Source: Chrysochromulina tobinii (lineage: Eukaryota; Haptophyta; Prymnesiales; Chrysochromulinaceae). From it: a DNA stretch of 16,575 nt. The notes below the pieces were generated by a model. That model worked only from the letters and a program-made list of their open reading frames with translations. It was not told where the DNA came from and ran no database searches. Below are positions 1 through 6,081 of this stretch, piece after piece; the first letter of the stretch is position 1, and every line of letters starts with the position of its first letter. A program made the translations under genes and the position numbers. The DNA lies in NCBI GenBank assembly GCA_001275005.1, contig JWZX01002958.1:1-16575 (forward strand), given 5' to 3'.

Positions 1-1
1 T

Positions 2-373
2 CTCGCTGGTTTCAGCGTCGACGAGCTGCGCAAGGTCGGCTACTCGGCGTACGAACTCAAGATCGGCGGGTTCAGCGCAAAGGAGCTCAAGGGCGTGGAC
101 TTTGGTGTCCAGGCGCTCAGGGAAGCGTTCTTCTCCGCGAACGACCTTGAGGACGTGGGCTTCACCGCCGCGGAGCTCAAGGCTGGTGGTTATCCTGCGT
201 TGCACCTTGTCAATTGCAGCTTCCCGGCCGACGAGCTCAAGCGCGCCGGCTTCACCATCAAGCAGCTTGGGGACGCCGGCCTCTCAGCCAAGGAGCTCAA
301 GGAGGCCGGCTTCGACCTCGAGGATCTGAAGAGCATCGGCGTGCCGAAGTGGAAGTTAAAGGAGCTCGGCTTG
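2..373 (+). repeat. Coding 30-bp tandem repeat (decapeptide units)
   Basis: About twelve diverged 30-bp units encode the ten-residue repeat described for the gene at 2-382. The most conserved DNA block is GAGCTCAAG (Glu-Leu-Lys), at spacings of 30 or multiples of 30 bases. Units differ enough at DNA level that this is an old, selected protein repeat rather than a recent satellite expansion. Confidence 0.8.
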
Positions 374-382
374 CCCGTTTGA
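2..382 (+). CDS. Decapeptide-repeat protein, C-terminal part
   Basis: This is the 3' end of a gene cut off by the left edge; the frame is open from base 2 and stops with TGA at 380-382, giving 126 residues. A GTG at 95 is internal and not a start. The whole visible protein is a ten-residue repeat in perfect register, about twelve copies, with consensus G-F-S-A-x-E-L-K-x-A (for example GFTAAELKAG, GLSAKELKEA). The last copies degenerate (GVPKWKLKEL) before the stop. A Leu at position 7 and an aromatic at position 2 of each unit suggest a regular solenoid or stacked short helices. Similar repeats are, from memory, abundant in predicted haptophyte and other algal proteins, often as tails of larger multidomain proteins. 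No catalytic motif is visible and the function is unknown. The N-terminal domains, which would define it, lie outside the window. Confidence 0.8.
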   Translation, partial: LAGFSVDELRKVGYSAYELKIGGFSAKELKGVDFGVQALREAFFSANDLEDVGFTAAELKAGGYPALHLVNCSFPADELKRAGFTIKQLGDAGLSAKELKEAGFDLEDLKSIGVPKWKLKELGLPV

Positions 383-895
383 GCCAGAGGGGACCTCTAT
401 ATTAGTCCTCCTAAGTGAGACGTCGCGATAACGATCGCTTCTGAAGGAGAAGCATGCGCGAGAGTGGGACAAGTCGAGAATAGGGCGGCCATCAAAATGG
501 CCCCAAGCTAGGTGTAGGTAAGGTGTAGGACGAACAGTACGAGCTTTAGTCGTCAGCATATCAGAGGGTACGGGCGGAACACTTCTGTTTCGACCTACTG
601 AACACAACCACACCAGCGATGAGCTTGACCACACGACAGCCCCTCCTTTCTCATTGTGAATGGGTAGTGAATGGGGGCTCCCGCGCCGGGCCGACTCCCC
701 TGTGGGGAAAACGAGGAGGAGTGACCACACGAGGAGGACGCTCGAGCCCCTTTACTTACACAATAGCGTGTGGCGCGGTACGCGGCCTCGGAGCATGAGA
801 ACGAAGCGAGTGTGAACGTGTGCGAGGAGTTGCTCTTGCGTGTGCGCGATTTCGTTCGTGTTGGTGCGTTGTGAATGTGAAGGCGTGAGGTCGAG
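383..895. other. Intergenic spacer between decapeptide-repeat gene and MED25-like gene
   Basis: This spacer should hold the 3' UTR and cleavage site of the left gene and the promoter and 5' UTR of the MED25-like gene. I see no RNA gene, no convincing TATA box, no polyadenylation hexamer and no clear repeat. Base composition is less GC-rich than the flanking coding DNA. In the MED25 frame a TGA at 878-880 sits just upstream of the ATG at 896, which limits any N-terminal extension within an unspliced transcript. ORFs on the minus strand here are not protein-like. Confidence 0.6.
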
Positions 896-3235
896 ATGCG
901 CGGGAACGCCTTACACCAGTCGGCCCCGACCGGCTCCACCAAGGCGAGCCAGTTGCTCTTCATCATCGACACGACGGAGCGGACTGGGGCGAGCTGGTCA
1001 GTACTCCACCGTGCGTGCTTGGCCATCCAGAATGAGTGCGGGGTGCAACAAATTGCCGGCCACAAGGCCCTCGAGTTTGGCGTGCTCTTCGTGCGCGGCC
1101 GCGGTGCACCCGCGCCGCTGTGCACACCGACAGGCTTCACGACAGACCCCATGCAGCTACGGAAGTGGCTGCGCGGCGCGCTCTTCGACGGCGGCCCCGG
1201 CGGTCCGTCGCTGCTCGAGGGACTCCTCGCCGCTGCCCGTGGCGACTGGTGGCGCGGCAGCAACGTGGTGCGCCACGTCGTCTTGGTGACGCACGGCGAG
1301 CCACGGCCTCTTCCCGCCTCCGCCGGCGGTATCGCCGGGACGAGCTGCTGGTCTCCGGTGCCCGAGGAGCTCGCGAGCTCGGGCATCGTTCTGTCGGTCG
1401 TGTCGCCACGTGCGATGCCACGGCTGATGCAGCTGCACGCGGCAGCATGCAATGCGCTCGGCGTGAGCGTGCCGCCGCCCATGCCCTTCGACGAGGTGCC
1501 CGAGCTCCTCGTCGCCTCGCCCATCATGGCCAGCGCCGCTGCACGCCGGCCGCCTCCGGCATCCGCAGTGGGGTCAGCGGCGCCGGCGCCGGCGCATGCA
1601 AGCGTTGGGGGCAGCAGGAACGCAGCGCCGCTGCCTTCGCCTACCTCAACGGCTGCGGATCAGTGGCACCGAGCGCGGCTGGTGACGGCGCCCTTTCTGA
1701 GCGCCGCGGCCGCCGCCCGCTCCAAGGCGCAGCGGGCCGAGGCGGCAGCCACCGCCGCCGCTGCCGCCAGCGCAGCCACCGCCGCCGCTGCCGCCAGCGC
1801 AGACACCCCTCGCTACAGGGGCCTCGCGACCGCCGCCTGCGCCGCAGGTGCAGATGGCGGTGGCGGTGGCGCCTCGGGTTCGATGGCTGCCTTGGAATTC
1901 GACGACGACGACGACATGGGCGAGGGCAAGGACTATGGGAGCGGCGTCGGTGCCGGCGCCGGCCTCGGTGGGCACACGAGCCTCTGGCGTGGTAGCCTCA
2001 CCGTTTACAACCAAGGCGGCAAGACCCACGCCCTAGGGCTGGCCACGCTGTACATCGTCGGGCGTGAGGCGGCCACAGCACGCTGGGTCGCCGCGGCGGC
2101 CACCTGGGGGAGCACGCTGCCCGTCCGGGTGGTCGAGCCCGCCGAGGAGCAGGCTGTGCAGCGCGCGATCGCTCAGTACGGCGCTCGCGACGCGGAGCTC
2201 GGGGGAGGCGTCATCCCGGGCGCCGTGCCGAGCGTGCCTGTGCTGCTCCGGGTCAGCAAGCGGCGGGCCGCTGAGCTCTTCGTGCGGCTCCGTGCCCAAG
2301 GGCGCACGGCCAAGATTGAACTGCCCGCGGCCGGCTTTGCCGCCTTCCTCGACCCTTCGGAAAAGGGCGGTCCGGCCTCAGAGCCCGGTGGCACGACGCT
2401 GCGTGGCTGGATTATACGCGAGCCGACCGAGGCCGCCGCCGGCGTCGCGAGTGGCCGTCGCTCGTGCACGCCGACGCAGCAGCAGCAGCCGCTGCCGACG
2501 ACGCCGCCGCCTGGCATCCTCGCATCGCATGGCAGCAGCGCGAGCGGCACGAGCAGCGGCGGCGCGAGCAGCGGCGCGAGCAGCGGCGCGAGCGGAGCCT
2601 CGAATGGTGCCCGCGGCGGCGCGAGAGAGGTTCAAGCTTGGAGCGGCAGCGGCGCAGGCGCGAGCGGCGGCGGAAGCGGCGGCGCCAGTATGGCGTCCCT
2701 CGTCGCCCCTCACTACTCGTCGCCCCTCACCTGTGCCGGGCCCTCCAGCCTCGAGGCTGCCGCCGTCGCTCTCAAGGCGATCACCTCCCGAGCTACCCGG
2801 CCTGCCCCCGCCTCCGCTGCTGCTGATGATGCTCCTCCTCCGCCCCGCCTCGCGTCGCCGAGAGTCGCAGTGGTGCCCGCCACCACAGCGCCCCCAGTGC
2901 CGCCTCAGAGAGCGGCGCAGAAGGCGTCGGCGGCGGCACGATCCCGTTCCCGCGATTCCACTAAATTGGACCACCGCGCCGCCGCTGCTGGCGCAGCCGC
3001 TGACGCCACCGCCTCGTCCGCCACCTCGTCCGCCGCCTTGTCCGCCCCCTCCGTCACCGACTTGACGGTGCCCACTGGAGGCGCCGCCACCGAAACGGCC
3101 ACGTGTCGAGGCCCCTGTAGCGAGCTGTACCAACGGGGCGAGCTCGGGGCTCGCATCGGTGCCGTTGCGGGCGCCCAACCCGGCGCTGCTCTTCGCCACG
3201 CGCGTAACGAACACTCGGCCCCCGGCGCGCTCTGA
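896..3235 (+). CDS. MED25: Mediator complex subunit 25-like protein (VWA + ACID domains)
   Basis: MED25 is a Mediator subunit that binds transcriptional activators in the nucleus. The ORF starts at ATG 896, with an in-frame TGA at 878. Residues ~18-190 read as the MED25 VWA domain: a first strand LLFIIDTTE, a Gly-rich FDGGPGGPSLLEGL segment, RHVVLVTHGEP, and GIVLSVVSPRAMPRL. The last matches the GIHFSIVSPRKLP-type segment of animal MED25 and its plant counterpart. Residues ~190-360 are an Ala-rich linker with an Asp run near 336-340. Residues ~360-510 (from SLWRGSLTVY to GWIIRE) fit the ACID/SPOC-like barrel, which begins with W-x-G-x-L. The remainder is Gly/Ser/Ala/Pro-rich with a short Gln run. 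The VWA first strand keeps one Asp, but a full MIDAS motif is not evident, as in other MED25 proteins. The last ~60 residues in this frame look unnatural; an intron probably moves the reading to the segment at 3081-3455. Confidence 0.82.
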   Translation: MRGNALHQSAPTGSTKASQLLFIIDTTERTGASWSVLHRACLAIQNECGVQQIAGHKALEFGVLFVRGRGAPAPLCTPTGFTTDPMQLRKWLRGALFDGGPGGPSLLEGLLAAARGDWWRGSNVVRHVVLVTHGEPRPLPASAGGIAGTSCWSPVPEELASSGIVLSVVSPRAMPRLMQLHAAACNALGVSVPPPMPFDEVPELLVASPIMASAAARRPPPASAVGSAAPAPAHASVGGSRNAAPLPSPTSTAADQWHRARLVTAPFLSAAAAARSKAQRAEAAATAAAAASAATAAAAASADTPRYRGLATAACAAGADGGGGGASGSMAALEFDDDDDMGEGKDYGSGVGAGAGLGGHTSLWRGSLTVYNQGGKTHALGLATLYIVGREAATARWVAAAATWGSTLPVRVVEPAEEQAVQRAIAQYGARDAELGGGVIPGAVPSVPVLLRVSKRRAAELFVRLRAQGRTAKIELPAAGFAAFLDPSEKGGPASEPGGTTLRGWIIREPTEAAAGVASGRRSCTPTQQQQPLPTTPPPGILASHGSSASGTSSGGASSGASSGASGASNGARGGAREVQAWSGSGAGASGGGSGGASMASLVAPHYSSPLTCAGPSSLEAAAVALKAITSRATRPAPASAAADDAPPPPRLASPRVAVVPATTAPPVPPQRAAQKASAAARSRSRDSTKLDHRAAAAGAAADATASSATSSAALSAPSVTDLTVPTGGAATETATCRGPCSELYQRGELGARIGAVAGAQPGAALRHARNEHSAPGAL
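1745..1798 (+). repeat. Perfect 27-bp tandem duplication in MED25-like linker
   Basis: Two identical 27-bp units (1745-1771 and 1772-1798) encode AATAAAAAS twice. They lie in the Ala-rich linker between the VWA and ACID domains, where length change is likely tolerated. Identity at every base suggests a recent duplication or slippage event, and length polymorphism between strains would be expected. Confidence 0.85.
2548..2602 (+). repeat. Ser/Gly/Ala-coding minisatellite in MED25-like gene
   Basis: Short GC-rich units of about 12 bases built on GCGAGCAGCGGC repeat here and encode SSGASSGASSGAS-like sequence in the disordered region after the ACID domain. The tract is purine-asymmetric and probably variable in length. 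It carries no recognised function. Confidence 0.65.
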
Positions 3236-3455
3236 TGCGCGCTCGTCGGCCAGCTGCGCCCTCGCGACGGCGGCTCTCGCGCCGACGGCAAATGCGGATG
3301 CCATGCTGAAGCTGCAACAGATAGCTGCCCTGCCTGACGAGGAGTACGAGGCGCGTGCCGCCAGAGTCACGCCGCACTGCCGCGAGCTGATGGATGAGCT
3401 GCGAAAGCGAAACCAGCGCGCAGCTGTGGGCGTAGAACGGTCCGTCCAGAGTTAA
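3081..3455 (+). CDS. Probable 3'-terminal exon of the MED25-like gene (other frame)
   Basis: In the frame one base ahead of the main MED25 ORF, a stop at 3063-3065 is followed by protein-like sequence to TAA at 3453-3455. It contains a basic nuclear-localisation-like motif PPPKRPRVE (about 3084-3110) and ends in a helical, charged tail (LPDEEYEARA, ELMDELRKRN). The overlapping end of the main ORF is featureless. An intron with its acceptor AG at 3079-3080 would connect them. The required length is 1 modulo 3; donors at 2870, 2873, 2897 and 2945 satisfy this, and I cannot choose among them. A CTGAC branch-like site and a pyrimidine-rich stretch at 3000-3056 precede the acceptor. Seen: the two frames and the motif. 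Inferred: the splice. Alternatively it is a separate small gene or chance. Confidence 0.42.
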   Translation, partial: APPPKRPRVEAPVASCTNGASSGLASVPLRAPNPALLFATRVTNTRPPARSDARSSASCALATAALAPTANADAMLKLQQIAALPDEEYEARAARVTPHCRELMDELRKRNQRAAVGVERSVQS

Positions 3456-4440
3456 AACGATTCGATGAAGGTCACGGCTCAGGGCGTACTGAACTGTATA
3501 TAGTCGTGTACGGTAGCTAATAAGCCGAGCTTTAAACAGCACGTGTCGTGTCTAGTAAGCCAAGGCGCAAGGGCGTAGACCGTAGTCGCCGTACTGTAGC
3601 TAAACGGTACATACAGTTAAACTAAGGTTCCCCAGGCAGGTCCCCGACCGCCCGCGCCCGGCGCGCATTTGATTGCGTTTTATATACGATATGATAGATG
3701 GTCAGGCTGCGCGGTCAGCACCCCACCTCATCTTCGCTCTTGCCCCTTCGAATGACCGGTCGTGGCGAACCGGGACCACAAAGGGAAGGCGATACCGCGA
3801 CGGGATAATACGAATTACGATCATGCGAGGTCCCTAAAAAAGCCGACTCGGCTAAGGCAAAGGCTATACTCGTTCGATATGATCGCGTGCGACCCGTCGA
3901 AATCTCATCCGTACACGAGGTAGTAAGTCGGACTGCGGATGTTCGACACTTGCCTCTTGAGTAGTACACCGGTAACACGCAATCATTCGAGAAGCGTGTC
4001 TGCCGTCCATGCCCATGCATTAATCTTACCCTACTCGCTGCAGTTGTCTCCCCAGGACGGCTCGAAGAGTCTCTGCCAAAACCAGGCGCCTAGTCAGAGG
4101 CCATATGGTCCTTCATGCTTCATAGGCTTCTGCACCAGGTTTCGGTGCAAGGTCGCTTCAACCTTTGACCCGGGGCCGAGGGTGCACGAAGCTATATTAT
4201 CTTACGGAGATATCTCTTGCCGCGTCGAGCACTCGGGATACTTTGCACTGGTACGCACAAGCCAGCACTCGAAGCCAGCACGCTCGCTCGCGCCGCGCTC
4301 GTGCACCCTCGGCCCCGGGTCAAAGGTTGAAGGAATTCTGCAGAATGGCGGAACCGGCAGCGTACCGCCTGCCTCGCTGCTCTCCAGTGACTGTCTGACA
4401 GCCTGCTTGCTCAGCTCAATCGTGTCGCCCGTCGTCGTCT
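3456..4440. other. Convergent intergenic region (3' ends of both flanking genes)
   Basis: About 985 bases lie between the end of the MED25-like gene (+) and the stop of the large NLR-like gene (-), so both 3' UTRs should lie here. Composition is clearly lower in GC than the genes, with AT-rich stretches such as TTTTATATACGATATGATAG near 3669-3695. No AATAAA signal is convincing. Two near-copies of a 13-mer, GTACGGTAGCTAA at 3508 and GTACTGTAGCTAA at 3591, occur about 83 bases apart. The main structure is the inverted repeat at 4157-4331. ORFs in this interval (3715-4020 minus, 3939-4457 plus) show no recognisable protein features, and I do not call them genes. Confidence 0.6.
4157..4331. repeat. 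Perfect 33-bp inverted repeat, 109-bp spacer
   Basis: Bases 4157-4189 (TTCAACCTTTGACC...GTGCACGA) are exactly the reverse complement of 4299-4331. All 33 positions match, and the match stops abruptly at both ends. Transcribed from either strand this would form a very stable, GC-rich hairpin with a 109-nt loop. It lies 110 bases beyond the stop codon of the large minus-strand gene, probably in its 3' UTR. A 12-bp palindrome ATTCTGCAGAAT follows at 4335-4346, and an 8-bp direct repeat GCCAGCAC occurs twice in the loop. It could be a foldback or MITE-like element, a mirror copy left by repair, or an RNA hairpin with a regulatory role. No transposase, terminal motif or target-site duplication is evident. 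Confidence 0.9.
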
Positions 4441-6081
4441 TCATATCTCGAGTTTAAGCGGCGTGAGCCGCGCCGCCGCGGCCGCGCGCAGTATGGCCTG
4501 CGCCTCGGCGTCGATCTCAGCATTGTGGGACAGCTTGAGCGAGGTGAGCGCCGAGTTGGTCGCGAGCAGAGACGCGAGCGCGCCCGCAGCGCTCTTGTCC
4601 AGGTCCGTCGCGCTCAGGTCGAGCTCCTGCACGGTCGTGTTGCGCTGGAGCAGCCCGAGGAGTAGCTCGAGTGCCCCCGGCTGGCTCTGCTCATTCAGGA
4701 GCGTCTCGCGGAGGCACAGCGTCTTGTCATCTTCGAGTAGCTCGAAGGCATCGCAGCGCAGGTAGGCGAGGGCCGAGCGAGAGTCGTCACCGCAGAAGAT
4801 CGAGGCCATCGCCCCGTAGAGGGCGGCCACGTTTGGCACGCGGCGCAGGTCGAGCGAGGTGATGGAAGGGTTGCCACGCAGGGCCTGCACGACCGGCCAT
4901 ACGCTGACCTCTGTCTGGCTCAAGTCGAGTGCCTTGAGCGCACACGTGCGGCTCTGAGGCAGCTCCTGCAGCTCGGAGAGCCCCTCACGCCCCACGTCGC
5001 TAAAGGGCAGGTGAATGCCACGGACGAGCGGCCACACACCCTCAGGGCGTAGCCGCAGACGTTTGAAGGCCGCTTTGCAGTCTCGATCGCCCATCACGGC
5101 GCGGCGGAGCACGAGCGAGACGGCGCCCAGCTGCTTACAGACGGAGCGCTCGGTGAGCGCGATGGGCAGCTTGACGGGCGCTTCGAGGGTCGAGCAGATC
5201 GAGACGATCAGGCGCGATGAGGTCAGCTCCTCCAGCATCGCGCTCTCGGCGAACGGTGCTGCCTCCGCCGCATTGCTGACTTTGGCAATCACGACGACCG
5301 CGCGCATCTCGAGAGCCTGCTTGATCATCTCGGCGTACCCGAGATTATCGAGCTCAAACGCGCGGACCAGGATCTCACGCGCCGGCTTCTTCGACATCGC
5401 CTCGTCGGCCATCAGCTCGATCAGACGAGAGGGGGCGACGGGCAGCGGCACGAGACGGACAGCGCCCTTTTGTGCCACCATGTCGCGCAGCGCGGACGCC
5501 AGGGAGAAGACCACCTGCGCGTGCAGCAGCTCGTGTTCGAGCGGATGCGCCGCGCGGAGTAACATCGGAGGCGCGCGCCGCCCGTTGCTCAGGTCGGATG
5601 AAATCAGGTCGTCCATCAGCTGGACGACCGATTTAGGTGGCTCGACGGGCACCCTCGGCGCCGTCCAGGCTGAGGCGGCAGCATCGGTGGGAGCCGATAC
5701 CGGTGAGGAAGGCCTGACGGGCGCCGTGTCGGGCGTCACGCGTCCCGACTTGCCCGCACCCGCGCCGATCGGCTTGGGTCCCGGGAAGGGGTGCTCGGGT
5801 TTGTCGGCCATCTCGCCCGGGAGCTCGAGCTCGGCGTCGGCGGCCGGATCGTCGACGATGGGTACCCATGTCTCCGTGAGCAGCCGTTGATCACCCGAGG
5901 GTATCTCTCGAGTCCCTAAAAGCGCATCGTCCTTGAGGAGCCTATGCCGTGCCGTGAGCACATCGCAGTACTGCTGACGGGTCGCCTCGTACTTGGTCAC
6001 CGTCGAGAAGAGGAGCTTTGTGTGGTTGGCCTCATTGAGGTCCACCTCGACCACGTGCTTGTCCGAGACGCTCTCCACCCT
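4441..6081 (-). CDS. NLR-like gene exon 4: degenerate second NACHT and LRR block 3
   Basis: The exon begins with the end of beta domain 2 and its helical segment: DLNEANHT and [12 protein letters not shown] correspond to SLNEFNHV and [12 protein letters not shown] of copy 1. A Pro/Ala-rich linker (~5860-5640) follows. The stretch at ~5610-5190 aligns by eye with the first NACHT domain. The MLLRA strand before the P-loop, [37 protein letters not shown] and [10 protein letters not shown] fall in the same order as the matching NACHT elements. Walker A is replaced by HPLEHEL (5547-5527) and the Walker B Asp/Glu residues by Lys, Asn and Ala. LRRs then run from ~4950 to the end ([23 protein letters not shown]). 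The protein stops at TGA 4443-4441. Nucleotide binding by this module is unlikely. Confidence 0.82.
   Translation of the reverse strand, partial: RVESVSDKHVVEVDLNEANHTKLLFSTVTKYEATRQQYCDVLTARHRLLKDDALLGTREIPSGDQRLLTETWVPIVDDPAADAELELPGEMADKPEHPFPGPKPIGAGAGKSGRVTPDTAPVRPSSPVSAPTDAAASAWTAPRVPVEPPKSVVQLMDDLISSDLSNGRRAPPMLLRAAHPLEHELLHAQVVFSLASALRDMVAQKGAVRLVPLPVAPSRLIELMADEAMSKKPAREILVRAFELDNLGYAEMIKQALEMRAVVVIAKVSNAAEAAPFAESAMLEELTSSRLIVSICSTLEAPVKLPIALTERSVCKQLGAVSLVLRRAVMGDRDCKAAFKRLRLRPEGVWPLVRGIHLPFSDVGREGLSELQELPQSRTCALKALDLSQTEVSVWPVVQALRGNPSITSLDLRRVPNVAALYGAMASIFCGDDSRSALAYLRCDAFELLEDDKTLCLRETLLNEQSQPGALELLLGLLQRNTTVQELDLSATDLDKSAAGALASLLATNSALTSLKLSHNAEIDAEAQAILRAAAAARLTPLKLEI

Noticed and set aside
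595-1527. Minus-strand 310-residue ORF over the MED25 VWA region
   Set aside because: It overlaps a clearly recognisable VWA domain on the plus strand, and its own translation is Ser/Arg-rich and featureless.
2378-3370. Minus-strand 330-residue ORF over the 3' half of the MED25-like gene
   Set aside because: Low-complexity Gly/Arg/Ala translation produced by GCC/GGC repeats; no protein features.
4333-4346. Cloning polylinker contamination (adjacent GAATTC and CTGCAG)
   Set aside because: Only two overlapping sites occur and the flanks do not match a polylinker; the palindrome is explained by chance or the local inverted-repeat context.
383-4440. tRNA, rRNA or snRNA genes in the intergenic regions
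   Set aside because: I found no tRNA A/B box pair, cloverleaf or rRNA-like sequence in either spacer by eye.
3939-4457. Plus-strand 172-residue ORF in the convergent spacer
   Set aside because: It crosses the inverted repeat and the stop codon of the NLR-like gene. Composition is random-like and no motif is present.
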